The notes under the pieces: generated by a model
Told to the model about the DNA's origin: nothing
The model's database searches: none
What the model saw: only the letters and a program-made list of their open reading frames with translations
Part shown: positions 38,471 through 47,545 of the stretch, piece by piece
Layout of the letters: each line of letters begins with the position of its first letter
How positions within the stretch are numbered: position 1 is the first letter of the stretch
Assembly (NCBI RefSeq): GCF_001874645.1
Contig: NZ_CP017886.1
Coordinates: forward strand, 4,888,501 to 4,952,500
Reading direction: 5' to 3'
Origin: Pseudomonas frederiksbergensis
Lineage (GTDB): Bacteria > Pseudomonadota > Gammaproteobacteria > Pseudomonadales > Pseudomonadaceae
Length of the DNA: 64,000 nucleotides
Made by a program: the position numbers and the translations under genes

Positions 38471-39562
38471 ATGGTTGATCATTCACCACCGCCACGGCCC
38501 GACAAAGTTCCCCTGAGCAGCGCAAGCCTGGCCTTGCGTCTGGCCGGTATTGGCGCGGTAGTCGCTGCACTGGCCGGGGCCTTTGCCTACGTCAATGGCA
38601 CGTTTGACCCGCAGCGTCTGACACCCAAAGCGCTGGTCGACGTGTTGGAGAAAAACAACGGCGTACACCCGGAGTTTCGGCGCAATCACGCCAAAGGCGT
38701 GTGCGTGGTCGGGTATTTCGAAAGCACCAGCGAGGCGCGCCCGTATTCAACCGCCGAGGTCTTCAGCGCGGCACGAACGCCGGTCGTCGGGCGTTTTGCG
38801 TTGCCCAGTGGCAACCCCTATGCGCCGGACAGCAGCGTACCGATTCGCAGCCTGGCGTTGCGCTTCAAACAGGCCAACGGTCAGCAATGGCGCACGGGGA
38901 TGAACAGCATGCCGGTGTTCCCGGTGGGCACTCCTGAAGCGTTCTATCAGTTGCAACACGCTCAGACACCCGATCCGGCTACCGGCAAACCCAATCCTGC
39001 GAGCGTGCCGGCATTTTTTGCCGCCCATCCGGAGACCACGCCTTTCCTGCAATGGGTCAAGACCGCCAGGCCGTCGGCCAGTTACGTGACCGAGACTTAC
39101 AACAGCATCAATGCTTTTTATCTGGTCAACGCCACGGGCCAGCGTCAGGCGGTGCGCTGGAACGTGGTCCCGGTGGCGCAAGATGAGGCCGGTGCCAGTG
39201 CCCCTGAAGGTGCGGACTTCCTCGAAAAGGATCTGGTCCAGCGCTTGAAGTCCGGACCGTTGCGTTGGCAACTGAGTATCACGTTGGCCACTGCTGCTGA
39301 CCCAACCAACGACGCCAGCAAGGCCTGGCTTGGTGAGCGCAAGGTCTTGAATGCCGGGACTCTGGTGTTGGAAAGCACTCAGGCGCAAAACGATGGCGAA
39401 TGCCGCGATATCAATTACGACCCGCTGGTATTGCCGAGCGGTATCGAGGGTTCCGATGACCCGTTGCTGGCCGCACGTTCGGCGGCTTATGCCAGTTCTT
39501 ACCTGCGTCGAACCAGTGAAATCGGCCAGTTGCCCACCGCCAAACAGGAGTCGCCACAATGA
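38471..39562 (+). CDS. Catalase-family peroxidase (SrpA-like), membrane-anchored
   Basis: 363 residues. An N-terminal membrane helix or uncleaved signal (about 20-42) is followed by a minimal catalase fold: the distal His lies in FRRNHAKGVCVVG, the Asn-containing region in VTETYNSINAFYLVN, and the proximal haem-ligating Tyr in RSAAYASSYLRR. At about 320 mature residues it is far shorter than true catalases, as in the SrpA-type peroxidases. It overlaps the cytochrome b gene by 4 bp, suggesting electrons reach it from the quinol pool. Confidence 0.9.
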   Translation: MVDHSPPPRPDKVPLSSASLALRLAGIGAVVAALAGAFAYVNGTFDPQRLTPKALVDVLEKNNGVHPEFRRNHAKGVCVVGYFESTSEARPYSTAEVFSAARTPVVGRFALPSGNPYAPDSSVPIRSLALRFKQANGQQWRTGMNSMPVFPVGTPEAFYQLQHAQTPDPATGKPNPASVPAFFAAHPETTPFLQWVKTARPSASYVTETYNSINAFYLVNATGQRQAVRWNVVPVAQDEAGASAPEGADFLEKDLVQRLKSGPLRWQLSITLATAADPTNDASKAWLGERKVLNAGTLVLESTQAQNDGECRDINYDPLVLPSGIEGSDDPLLAARSAAYASSYLRRTSEIGQLPTAKQESPQ

Positions 39563-40101
39563 GCGCGCACCCTCATCATTTCGCTCCACTGGCGCGGCTG
39601 CTGCATTGGCTGATGGCAGTGATGATCATCGCCATGTTGTTTATCGGTGCCGGTATGGTCGCATCAGTATCTGAGCGCCATGAATGGCTGATCCATCTGC
39701 ACAAGCCATTGGGAATTGCGATTTTGTTGTTGGTGATCGTGCGGCTGTTCGTGCGCTTCTCGACTCACCAACCGCCGCTGCCGACAGACTTGCCGGGCTG
39801 GCAAGCTCTGGCGGCCAAGGCGTCGCATGTGCTGCTTTACGCGTTGATGCTGATCTTGCCGTTGTTGGGCTGGGCGATGATTTCGGCAGCAGGGGACCCG
39901 GTGATGCTCGGCAGTTCGTGGCAGTTACCCTCGGTTGTGCCGGCGAATGCGCTGCTGTTTGCGTTCCTGCGCACGGCCCACGGTTATCTGGCGTACGTGC
40001 TGTTTTTGACCGTTCTGTTGCACCTGGGGGCGGCGCTGTTCCATGGCTGGGTGCGTCGTGATGGGGTGTTGCAAAGCATGCTGTACGGCAAGGATCACTG
40101 A
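39559..40101 (+). CDS. Cytochrome b561 family protein
   Basis: 180 residues with four membrane helices and haem-ligand histidines in ARLLHWLMAVMI, HKPLGIAILL, AKASHVLLYALM and AHGYLAYVLF. The ATG overlaps the peroxidase stop (ATGA), so the products are made together. I infer it is the quinol-oxidising partner of the peroxidase. It is followed by a hairpin at 40119-40146. Confidence 0.88.
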   Translation: MSAHPHHFAPLARLLHWLMAVMIIAMLFIGAGMVASVSERHEWLIHLHKPLGIAILLLVIVRLFVRFSTHQPPLPTDLPGWQALAAKASHVLLYALMLILPLLGWAMISAAGDPVMLGSSWQLPSVVPANALLFAFLRTAHGYLAYVLFLTVLLHLGAALFHGWVRRDGVLQSMLYGKDH

Positions 40102-40118
40102 TCGGCCGTTAGCGACAT

Positions 40119-40146
40119 GGCTGCACGCCGTATGGGCATGCAGCCA
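40119..40146. terminator. Hairpin between convergent genes
   Basis: ATGGCTGCA and TGCAGCCAT are perfect arms with a 10-nt loop. There is no T run, but the position between convergent genes suggests a transcript end. Confidence 0.5.
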
Positions 40147-40156
40147 TTGAGAGGCA

Positions 40157-41308
40157 TCAGCGCAGGGTGCCGGCCATCTCTGCCACCGTCGACAACACAT
40201 CCTTGGCCAATTGCATCGAGCGCTTGCCCGACCAGCCGGTGAGCGCATTCGGTGCGTCGTTGTTGTCCTTGAACGGCATTTCAAGGGTCAGTGACAGGCA
40301 ATCGAATTTCTGGCCGACGCTGTTGCAGGCCAGGGTCATGTTGGCCTTGCCCGGCAGGTCGTGGGTGTAGCCGTGGGTGGTCTGGAAGTCACGGGTCAGG
40401 TGTTTCAGATGACTGCGAAAGTGCTCTTCGAGCTTTGCGATTCGCGGGGTGTAGCCCGGGTTGCCTTCGCAGCCAGCAGTGAACACGTAGGGGATTTCTT
40501 CATCGCCGTGGATATCAAGGAACAGGTCGACACCGTATTTCTCCATTTGCTGTTGAACGAAGAGTACTTCCGGGCTGGTGTCCTGGCTCGCGCTCTGCCA
40601 GGCGCGGTTGAGGTCCTTGCCCATGGCGTTGGTACGCAAGTGACCATGGAAGGCGCCGTCCGGGTTCATGTTTGGCACCAGGTACAAATCGGCACTGGCC
40701 AGCAGTTTGTTCAACTCTGGATCATTGTGTTGTTGCAGGCGCTCGATGACACCTTCCATGAACCACTCGGCCATGTGTTCGCCGGGATGCTGCTGGGCGA
40801 TGATCCAGACCTTGCGCTGACCTTCGGCGCCGCTGCCTTTGCGCAACAATTGAATATCACGACCTTCGACACTTTTGCCGGTGGCCAGCAGTTCGGTGCC
40901 AGCCTTGCTCAGCGCTTGCTCGATCAGCCAATCGTGGCGTCCGCGACTGTAGGGTTCAAAGTAGGCGAACCAGGCGTGAGTCTCGGTGGCTTCGAGGCTG
41001 AAGCGCAGGCAGTCGCCTTCAAAGATCGTCGGCACACGGAACCAGTTGACGTGGTCATACGAGGCCACTGCCTGGTAACCGTCCCATGCCTTGTTATAGG
41101 AGGATTTACTGGCGTTGTTCAGTCGAAACCAATGTTCCTGGCCGACGTGCAGACCACTGGCCTTGAAGTGAAACCACTGGAAATGCTGACTGCGGGTGTC
41201 GGGTTTGATGGCCAGCAAGGCCTGCAACGGATTGCTGAGGTCCAGCACCTCGATGTTGCCGCTGTCGAAGTTGGCAGTGATATCAAAGGAGCGGTGAGCC
41301 ACGGTCAT
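40157..41308 (-). CDS. M14-family cytosolic metallocarboxypeptidase
   Basis: 383 residues. The N-terminal beta-rich domain (about 1-125) is that of bacterial CCP-like carboxypeptidases, and the zinc-binding HPGEHMAEWF, the third ligand in LFLDIHGDEEIPY and the catalytic Glu in SLTLEMPFKD follow. The motif NMNPDGAFHGHLRTN is also conserved. The family includes eukaryotic deglutamylases; the bacterial substrates are not known. No signal peptide is present, so it acts in the cytosol. Confidence 0.9.
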   Translation of the reverse strand: MTVAHRSFDITANFDSGNIEVLDLSNPLQALLAIKPDTRSQHFQWFHFKASGLHVGQEHWFRLNNASKSSYNKAWDGYQAVASYDHVNWFRVPTIFEGDCLRFSLEATETHAWFAYFEPYSRGRHDWLIEQALSKAGTELLATGKSVEGRDIQLLRKGSGAEGQRKVWIIAQQHPGEHMAEWFMEGVIERLQQHNDPELNKLLASADLYLVPNMNPDGAFHGHLRTNAMGKDLNRAWQSASQDTSPEVLFVQQQMEKYGVDLFLDIHGDEEIPYVFTAGCEGNPGYTPRIAKLEEHFRSHLKHLTRDFQTTHGYTHDLPGKANMTLACNSVGQKFDCLSLTLEMPFKDNNDAPNALTGWSGKRSMQLAKDVLSTVAEMAGTLR

Positions 41309-41583
41309 AATCTGTTCCTGAGTATGATTTTTATGGCTGCTACTTTACACGCAAGGGGGTGAAAACCGAGGGCAATTTACGGGGGGATAAACGGTGGGGG
41401 CGTCGTCCTTGACGCAGCAGGAGCTTAGTGTTTATGCGATTGATTCTCAAGTGCTATTTTTTGCTGCCTCAAGCCCGTGCTTGAGCGGTCTGTTGCAAAA
41501 AGATGCTCTTTTGATATCATCCGCGGCATCGAATTCAGCAGCACCAGTCTTCATTAGCCTGAAGCCATAGCCAGAATAACTGG

Positions 41584-41697
41584 CAAAAAAAGACCCGGCG
41601 AAAAGCCGGGTCAAAAACCGTGATTAGCCTGATGAGGAGATATTCCAGGAGTCCGACCTAAGGCCTCTTGGTCTATCGACTGATCTCGCGATCAGCT
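41584..41697 (-). ncRNA. prrF: PrrF iron-responsive small RNA
   Basis: The minus strand contains the conserved PrrF core CTCCTCATCAGGCTAATCAC, preceded by a 5' hairpin CTGATCGCGAGATCAG and followed by the terminator GACCCGGC-TTTTC-GCCGGGTC with seven T. About 114 nt, the expected size. PrrF RNAs are made under iron starvation and repress mRNAs of iron-containing proteins such as sodB with Hfq. The 5' end is estimated from the hairpin and could be off by several bases. Confidence 0.9.
41592..41612. terminator. Bidirectional terminator of prrF
   Basis: GACCCGGC-GAAAA-GCCGGGTC. On the minus strand seven T follow; on the plus strand CAAAAACC follows, so termination is strong only for prrF. Confidence 0.85.
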
Positions 41698-41700
41698 GCT

Positions 41701-41722
41701 TGCAATAATAATCATTATCATT
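41701..41722 (-). promoter_or_regulatory. Fur box on the prrF promoter
   Basis: AATAATAATCATTATCATT; 15 of 19 positions agree with GATAATGATAATCATTATC. It lies just upstream of the expected prrF start. Confidence 0.8.
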
Positions 41723-41829
41723 CGCAAGTCAAATGTTTTCACCTGCCTTATTGGAAAATTTTTTCCTGTGGCTTCCCCAGCGTCTGCGGCTTGACTCAAA
41801 TCGCAGCGTTTTCTAATCGTTTTCTCTGT

Positions 41830-42171
41830 TCAGTCTTTCTGGTCACCGTCCAGGGATCTGTCCACCATGGCCTTGGCCATGTCAATCATGTGTACCACTG
41901 AAAATGCCAGATCGCGGCTTGCGCCATGCAGGTTGTCTGCCGACTCATAAGCAGTCGCTGCTGCACAGCGCAGCAAGTCCGATGCATGGACCAGAGCTTC
42001 TTCGCTGCTGATGTTACGGTTTACATCGAAGAATCGTTCCGCGACTTCGAATTCTGAAACAGTTGGTTTCAAGTAATAGTCCAGGGCGCGTTGGGCTGCT
42101 GCACAGCCCTTGAGCGAGGTGAAGTCCGCGTCGATTTCTTGTTCGGCCGTGTCTTTGCGGGTGATATCCAT
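41830..42171 (-). CDS. DUF6124 family protein
   Basis: 113 residues, soluble and helical, with the family text ALVHASDLLRCAAATAYESA and HMIDMAKAMVD. The family is widespread and multi-copy in the P. fluorescens group and has no known function. It is divergent from the S24 regulator gene, with about 130 bp between starts. Confidence 0.75.
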   Translation of the reverse strand: MDITRKDTAEQEIDADFTSLKGCAAAQRALDYYLKPTVSEFEVAERFFDVNRNISSEEALVHASDLLRCAAATAYESADNLHGASRDLAFSVVHMIDMAKAMVDRSLDGDQKD

Positions 42172-42300
42172 GGTGGGTAATGCTCCGTGGGTGGGGCGAT
42201 TGAGTAATCCGAATACTAGTACAATATGTATTCATGACTGGAAATTAAATACTACAATGTGTGTGTTGAGGGTCCGACTACGCGAAGTATTGTTCCGCCC

Positions 42301-42966
42301 ATGGATAAATGGATTGAATTGGTCAAGGCCAAGATGAGTGAACTCAAAATCACTCAGGAAAAGCTCGCAGAGCGTCTCGCAATGTCTCAGGGCGGTGTCG
42401 GCCATTGGCTGAACAAGCGTCGCCAGCCCAGCCTCGAGGATATGAATCGGGTGCTTCGGGAGTTGGGGCTGGGGTTTCTCGAAGTCGCCTTGGTGATCAG
42501 AGAGCCGGAGCGTGCGAAAGACGAGGCGCAAGAGGGCGATTACGACGTGCCGCTGGCGCAAAAGTACAACCCGTACTTCCGCTACCCGGTCAGTGACTGG
42601 CGTGGTATCAGTGAGGTGCGCGAGGTTGCAGCGACTGTTTATGCCAAAGGTCGCTACGAATTATCGGATTATCACGCGCAAGGTCCGGCGTTCTGGCTGG
42701 TCGTGGTCGGTGATGCGATGACCGCACCGAGCGGCATCAGTATCGCGCAAGACATGCTGATTCTGGTCGACCCGGCGGTTGAAGCCGTTCCCGGCAAACT
42801 GGTGATCGCGCAGTGGTCAGACAGCGCCGAAGCGACGTTCCGCAAGTTGATCGAAGAGGGTGGTCAGCGATATCTCGTGCCGCTGAATCCGACTTACCCG
42901 AAAGCCCTGTTTACCGACGAGTGCCGAATTATTGGTGTCGTAGTGCAGGCAACTGCCAAGTTCTAG
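42301..42966 (+). CDS. XRE/S24 repressor (PrtR-like) lacking the catalytic Ser
   Basis: 221 residues. The N-terminal helix-turn-helix (ITQEKLAERLAMSQGGVGHW, with LNKRRQPSLEDMNRVL) closely resembles PrtR of pyocin control. The C-terminal S24 domain has the lysine of the dyad (ATFRKLIEEGG, Lys182), but the nucleophile motif GDSM reads GDAM (Ala139). The protein contains no Ala-Gly or Cys-Gly dipeptide, the usual cleavage site. I infer a repressor that cannot cleave itself after RecA activation. No prtN or pyocin genes are in the window. Confidence 0.85.
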   Translation: MDKWIELVKAKMSELKITQEKLAERLAMSQGGVGHWLNKRRQPSLEDMNRVLRELGLGFLEVALVIREPERAKDEAQEGDYDVPLAQKYNPYFRYPVSDWRGISEVREVAATVYAKGRYELSDYHAQGPAFWLVVVGDAMTAPSGISIAQDMLILVDPAVEAVPGKLVIAQWSDSAEATFRKLIEEGGQRYLVPLNPTYPKALFTDECRIIGVVVQATAKF

Positions 42967-43107
42967 GCTCTGTACGAAAACTGCCTGCGCGTCGCCCAGG
43001 CTGCGTTAAAAACAGGCTCGGAATGCTCATTTAGGGGCCTAAACTCCGCTTCCTCGCCTGTTTTTGCCTTGCCTGATCGCCGCTCGGCGAGTTTTCGTAC
43101 AGACCCA
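42966..43107. mobile_element. MITE-like element, 142 bp, with terminal inverted repeats
   Basis: The ends GGCTCTGTACGAAAACT and, on the other strand, GGGTCTGTACGAAAACT match at 16 of 17 positions. No coding potential is present. The left end shares its first G with the stop codon of the S24 gene. I did not find a clear target-site duplication. Confidence 0.65.
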
Positions 43108-43151
43108 AGTCAGACAGGTCCTACGGCGTAGGGCCTGTCATCAGACCGCGA

Positions 43152-45101
43152 TTATTCCAGCTCCACCAGCGCGCTGCCTTCGTTGACCATCTCGCCTTCC
43201 TGGCAATACAAGGCCTTTACCACACCTGCATGGGGCGCACGAATGCTGTGCTCCATTTTCATGGCTTCCAGGACCACCAGTTGCGCACCCGCTTCGACCG
43301 TTTGCCCCGGCTCCACCAATACACGGACGATGCTGCCATTCATTGGCGCGGTCAGGCCGCCCTGATGACTATGGCTGGCTTCGACAGCGGCGATAGGGTC
43401 GTAAGGTTTGATGCAGCGCAGCTCACCTTCCCATTGCAGGTAGAGGTTTTCGCCATGACGGATGGCGCGATGCTGACGGCGCAAGCCGTGATGTTCGACC
43501 AGCAATTGCTCACCGTTGAGCTCGGCGTTGCGGGTGTCGGCCGGCGCCAGGGTGATTGCTCGGTCCTGGTCTTCGCAGCTTAAGTGCAGTGTGGTTTCTG
43601 CCGGCAACCCGGCACGGAAACCGTTGCCAACGGCCCATGGCGAATTCGGGTCATCAGTGCGTACGTGGTGTGCCTGGCTTTGCGCAAAGGCTTGAGCGGC
43701 GGCTTGCCAGAATTCATCGCTGAGTTCGTTTGGTGCTGGCAGTAATTGTTCCTGATAGCGTGGGATGAATCCGGTATCCAGCTCGGCCGCAGCGAAGGCC
43801 GGGTGACCGACGATTCGGCGCAGAAAGCTGATGTTGGTCTTCAGCCCGCCAATGGCGAACTCATCGAGCATGCTCAGCAGCCGCAGGCGTGCCTGCTCAC
43901 GGTCCTCGCCCCAGGCAATGAGCTTGCCAAGCATCGGATCGTAGAACGGCGAAATGCTGTCGCCTTCCTCGACACCGCTGTCGACGCGCCGGCCCGGGCC
44001 TGCGGCCGACTCGCGGTACAGCGCCAGGTGACCGGTGGCCGGCAAGAAGTCATTGCTCGGGTCTTCGGCATACAAACGTACTTCAATCGCATGGCCGATC
44101 AACGGCACCTGTGCCTGAGTCATTGGCAGCGGCTCGCCTTGGGCGACGCGAATCTGCCAGGCCACCAGGTCAAGGCCGGTGATGGCTTCCGTAACCGGGT
44201 GCTCGACCTGCAGACGGGTGTTCATCTCCATGAAGAAGAACTCACCGCGCGAATCCAGCAGAAATTCCACAGTGCCTGCGCCGACGTAGCCGATTGCCTG
44301 CGCCGCACGGACTGCCGCGTCGCCCATGGCTTTGCGCAGTTCCGCGCTCAGACCGGGGGCTGGAGCTTCTTCGACGACTTTCTGGTGACGACGTTGAATC
44401 GAGCAATCACGTTCGTTGAGGTACAGGCAATTGCCATGCTGATCAGCGAAGACCTGGATTTCCACATGGCGCGGTTTGAGCAGGTACTTCTCCACCAGCA
44501 TCCGCGAGTCGCCGAACGAAGACTGGGCTTCACGCTGGGCCGAGGCCAGGGCTTCGGCCAACTGGCTGACGTCCTCGACCACTTTCATGCCTTTGCCGCC
44601 GCCGCCGGCAGTCGCCTTGAGCAGCACCGGATAGCCGATGCGCTCGGCGGCCTCGCGGAAGGTTTCCAGGTCCTGAGCTTCGCCGTGATAGCCCGGTACC
44701 AGCGGTACCCCGGCGGTTTCCATCAAGGCTTTGGCGGCGGATTTGCTGCCCATGGCGTCGATGGCCGAAGCGGGTGGGCCGAGGAAAATCAACCCGGCGG
44801 CTTCAATCGCGCGGGCGAAGCCGGCGTTCTCCGAGAGGAAGCCATAACCCGGGTGAATCGCCTGCGCGCCGCTGGCCTTGGCGGCAGCGAGCAGTTTGTC
44901 GATTTGCAGGTAGCTGTCAGCGGCTTTGCTGCCCCCCAGATCGACGCGAATGTCCGCCTCGCGACTGTGCCGTGCATCGCGATCAGTGGCACTGTGCACG
45001 GCCACGGTAGTCAGGCCCAAGGCCTTGGCGGTGCGCATCACTCGGCAGGCGATTTCGCCACGGTTGGCCACCAGCACGGTGGTGAGAACAGGGGCGCTCA
45101 T
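43152..45101 (-). CDS. liuD: Methylcrotonyl-CoA carboxylase, biotin-containing alpha subunit
   Basis: 649 residues from MSAPVLTTVLVANRGEIACR. The biotin carboxylase domain (1-450) includes KATAGGGGKGMKVVED and FMEMNTRLQVEHPVTE. A biotinyl domain closes the protein with the attachment Lys in LEAMKMEHSIRAP. With LiuB it carboxylates 3-methylcrotonyl-CoA in leucine degradation. Its start overlaps the liuC stop by one base. It is the last gene of liuABCD, and a MITE-like repeat follows. Confidence 0.93.
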   Translation of the reverse strand: MSAPVLTTVLVANRGEIACRVMRTAKALGLTTVAVHSATDRDARHSREADIRVDLGGSKAADSYLQIDKLLAAAKASGAQAIHPGYGFLSENAGFARAIEAAGLIFLGPPASAIDAMGSKSAAKALMETAGVPLVPGYHGEAQDLETFREAAERIGYPVLLKATAGGGGKGMKVVEDVSQLAEALASAQREAQSSFGDSRMLVEKYLLKPRHVEIQVFADQHGNCLYLNERDCSIQRRHQKVVEEAPAPGLSAELRKAMGDAAVRAAQAIGYVGAGTVEFLLDSRGEFFFMEMNTRLQVEHPVTEAITGLDLVAWQIRVAQGEPLPMTQAQVPLIGHAIEVRLYAEDPSNDFLPATGHLALYRESAAGPGRRVDSGVEEGDSISPFYDPMLGKLIAWGEDREQARLRLLSMLDEFAIGGLKTNISFLRRIVGHPAFAAAELDTGFIPRYQEQLLPAPNELSDEFWQAAAQAFAQSQAHHVRTDDPNSPWAVGNGFRAGLPAETTLHLSCEDQDRAITLAPADTRNAELNGEQLLVEHHGLRRQHRAIRHGENLYLQWEGELRCIKPYDPIAAVEASHSHQGGLTAPMNGSIVRVLVEPGQTVEAGAQLVVLEAMKMEHSIRAPHAGVVKALYCQEGEMVNEGSALVELE

Positions 45102-45913
45102 CAACGCGGCTCCTTGGTGGTTTCGGGTTGCCAGTTCGGCGGACGTTTTTGCAGGAACGCCCGCAAACCTTCCTGACCTTCAGGGCTGACGCGGATGCGA
45201 GCGATCGCGTTTTCGCAGTAGCGGCGCAACGCCGGGTTCAGTGCACCGTTGCCGACTTCGCGCAGCAGTTCCTTGCTTGAACGCATGGCGTGCGGGCTGT
45301 TGAGCAACAGATTGTTGGTCCATTGTTCGACCTGCGACTCCAGTTCGCTGGCCGGATAGCTTTCGCTGAGCAGGCCGATGTCTTGAGCGCGTTGGCCGCT
45401 GAAACGTTCAGCGGTCAGCGCATAACGGCGTGCGGCCCGTTCGCCGATGGCTTGCACCACGAACGGGCTGATCACCGCGGGTGCCAGGCCGATGCGCACT
45501 TCCGACAGACAGAATTGCGCGTCATCGGCACCAATCGCCATGTCGCAGCAACTGATCAAGCCCAATGCGCCGCCATAGGCCGCACCCTGGACTACCGCCA
45601 ACGTCGGGAGTTTCAGCTTGGCCAGGTTGTACATCAACTCAGCCAGCTCGCGGGCATCGTCAAGGTTGGTGTGGTAATCGAGTTCGGCCGATTGCTGCAT
45701 CCAGGCCAGGTCAGCGCCGGCGCTGAAATGCTTGCCACGTCCGCGCACCAGCAGAAAACGCAGGCTCGGGTTGCTCTGGACCTTGTCCAGCGCGAGGATC
45801 AATTCGCGGATCATTTCAGCGTTGAAGGCGTTGTTTTTCGCCTCGCGACTCAACCACAGCGTGGCGAAACCACGCGGGTCGGTCAGCAGTTCCAGGGTAT
45901 TGAAGTCGCTCAT
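45101..45913 (-). CDS. liuC: 3-methylglutaconyl-CoA hydratase
   Basis: 270 residues from MSDFNTLELLTDPRGFATLW; the longer frame runs into liuB. Enoyl-CoA hydratase fold with the oxyanion-hole motifs KHFSAGADLAWM and GAAYGGALGLISCCDMAIG. It hydrates 3-methylglutaconyl-CoA to HMG-CoA. It is 13 bp after liuB and overlaps liuD by 1 base. Confidence 0.92.
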   Translation of the reverse strand: MSDFNTLELLTDPRGFATLWLSREAKNNAFNAEMIRELILALDKVQSNPSLRFLLVRGRGKHFSAGADLAWMQQSAELDYHTNLDDARELAELMYNLAKLKLPTLAVVQGAAYGGALGLISCCDMAIGADDAQFCLSEVRIGLAPAVISPFVVQAIGERAARRYALTAERFSGQRAQDIGLLSESYPASELESQVEQWTNNLLLNSPHAMRSSKELLREVGNGALNPALRRYCENAIARIRVSPEGQEGLRAFLQKRPPNWQPETTKEPR

Positions 45914-45926
45914 GGTTTTCTCCAGA

Positions 45927-47534
45927 TCACATCCGGAACACGCCGAAGCGGCTCGGTTCAATAGGTGCATTCAGCGATGCAGACAAGGCCAGGGCCAGCA
46001 CGTCGCGGGTTTGCGCCGGGTCAATGACGCCGTCGTCCCACAACCGGGCGCTGGAGTAGTAGGGGTGGCCCTGTTCTTCATACTGATCGAGGATCGGTTG
46101 CTTGATCTGGGCTTCTTGAGCGTCAGAGAAAGGATGACCGCTGCGTTCAGCCTGTTCGCGCTTGACCTGTACCAGCACGCCCGCGGCTTGCTCGGCACCC
46201 ATCACGCCGATTCGCGCGTTCGGCCACATCCACAGGAACCGCGGATCGTAAGCCCGTCCGCACATGCCATAGTTGCCTGCGCCGAAGCTGCCGCCGATGA
46301 TCACGGTGAATTTCGGCACCTTGGCGCAGGCCACGGCGGTGACCAGTTTTGCGCCGTGCTTGGCAATGCCGCCGGCCTCGTATTTCTGACCGACCATGAA
46401 CCCGGTGATATTTTGCAGGAATAGCAATGGAATCCCGCGCTGGCAGGCCAGTTCAATGAAATGCGCGCCTTTCTGCGCGGCTTCAGCGAAGAGGATGCCG
46501 TTGTTGGCGAGAATCGCGATCGGGTAGCCGTGCAGGTGTGCGAAACCACAGACCAGCGTCGTACCAAACAGGGCTTTGAACTCATCGAACACCGAACCGT
46601 CGACCAGGCGCGCGATGACTTCACGCACATCGAACGGCTGCTTGGCATCGGCCGGCACGACGCCGTACAGCTCATCGCTGGCGAACAGCGGGGCGATCGG
46701 CGGGCGTTGCTGCAACTCGCCGAGTTTGCGCCAGTTGAGATTGGCAACGCTGCGCCGGGCCAGCGCCAGCGCGTGTTCGTCGCTGTCGGCATAGTGGTCG
46801 GCCACGCCGGAAATCTTGCAGTGCACATCGGCACCGCCAAGGTCTTCGGCGCTGACCACTTCACCGGTCGCAGCTTTCACCAGCGGCGGGCCGGCAAGGA
46901 AAATTGTCGCCTGCTGACGGACCATGATCGCTTCATCGGCCATGGCCGGCACATAAGCGCCACCGGCGGTGCAGGAGCCCATGACCACGGCGATCTGCGG
47001 GATGCCCATGGCGCTCATGTTGGCCTGGTTGTAGAAGATTCGACCGAAGTGTTCACGGTCTGGAAACACTTCATCCTGACGCGGCAGGTTGGCGCCGCCG
47101 GAGTCCACCAGGTAGATGCATGGCAGGCGATTCTGTTGGGCGATCGTCTGCGCGCGCAGGTGTTTTTTCACCGTCAGCGGGTAGTACGAACCGCCTTTCA
47201 CCGTCGCGTCGTTGGCGACGATCATGCATTCGACGCCTTCGACCCGGCCGATGCCCGCGATCACCCCGGCTGCCGGCACGTCTTCGCCATAGACTGCGTA
47301 AGCCGCCAGTTGGCTGATTTCCAAAAAGGGTGAGCCTGGGTCGAGCAGGCGATTGATCCGCTCACGGGGCAGCAGTTTGCCGCGTGAGGTATGCCGTTCC
47401 TGAGCTTTGGCGCCGCCACCTTGCTGGACTTGGGCGAGCAGGGTGTGCAGGGCGTCGACCTGGGCAAGCATCGCCGCGCTGTTGCTGGCGAACTCCGCCG
47501 AACGGGGGTTGAGCTGGGTATGCAGGATTGCCAT
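45927..47534 (-). CDS. liuB: Methylcrotonyl-CoA carboxylase, carboxyltransferase beta subunit
   Basis: 535 residues. Carboxyltransferase motifs are [40 protein letters not shown] and [20 protein letters not shown]. It transfers carboxyl from biotin on LiuD to 3-methylcrotonyl-CoA. The gene begins 11 bp after liuA. Confidence 0.94.
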   Translation of the reverse strand: MAILHTQLNPRSAEFASNSAAMLAQVDALHTLLAQVQQGGGAKAQERHTSRGKLLPRERINRLLDPGSPFLEISQLAAYAVYGEDVPAAGVIAGIGRVEGVECMIVANDATVKGGSYYPLTVKKHLRAQTIAQQNRLPCIYLVDSGGANLPRQDEVFPDREHFGRIFYNQANMSAMGIPQIAVVMGSCTAGGAYVPAMADEAIMVRQQATIFLAGPPLVKAATGEVVSAEDLGGADVHCKISGVADHYADSDEHALALARRSVANLNWRKLGELQQRPPIAPLFASDELYGVVPADAKQPFDVREVIARLVDGSVFDEFKALFGTTLVCGFAHLHGYPIAILANNGILFAEAAQKGAHFIELACQRGIPLLFLQNITGFMVGQKYEAGGIAKHGAKLVTAVACAKVPKFTVIIGGSFGAGNYGMCGRAYDPRFLWMWPNARIGVMGAEQAAGVLVQVKREQAERSGHPFSDAQEAQIKQPILDQYEEQGHPYYSSARLWDDGVIDPAQTRDVLALALSASLNAPIEPSRFGVFRM

Positions 47535-47545
47535 GGACAGCTCCG

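Larger units (their letters stand above)
41309..41829. other. Intergenic region holding the PrrF locus
   Basis: 520 bp without a protein gene. It holds PrrF on the minus strand (about 41584-41697), its Fur box, and on the plus strand a possible promoter TTGCAA-N16-TATCAT at about 41493-41520 pointing toward the shared terminator. Confidence 0.7.

Noticed and set aside
43011..43107. MITE-like element as an intact insertion sequence
   Set aside because: At 142 bp it has no room for a transposase and no coding frame.
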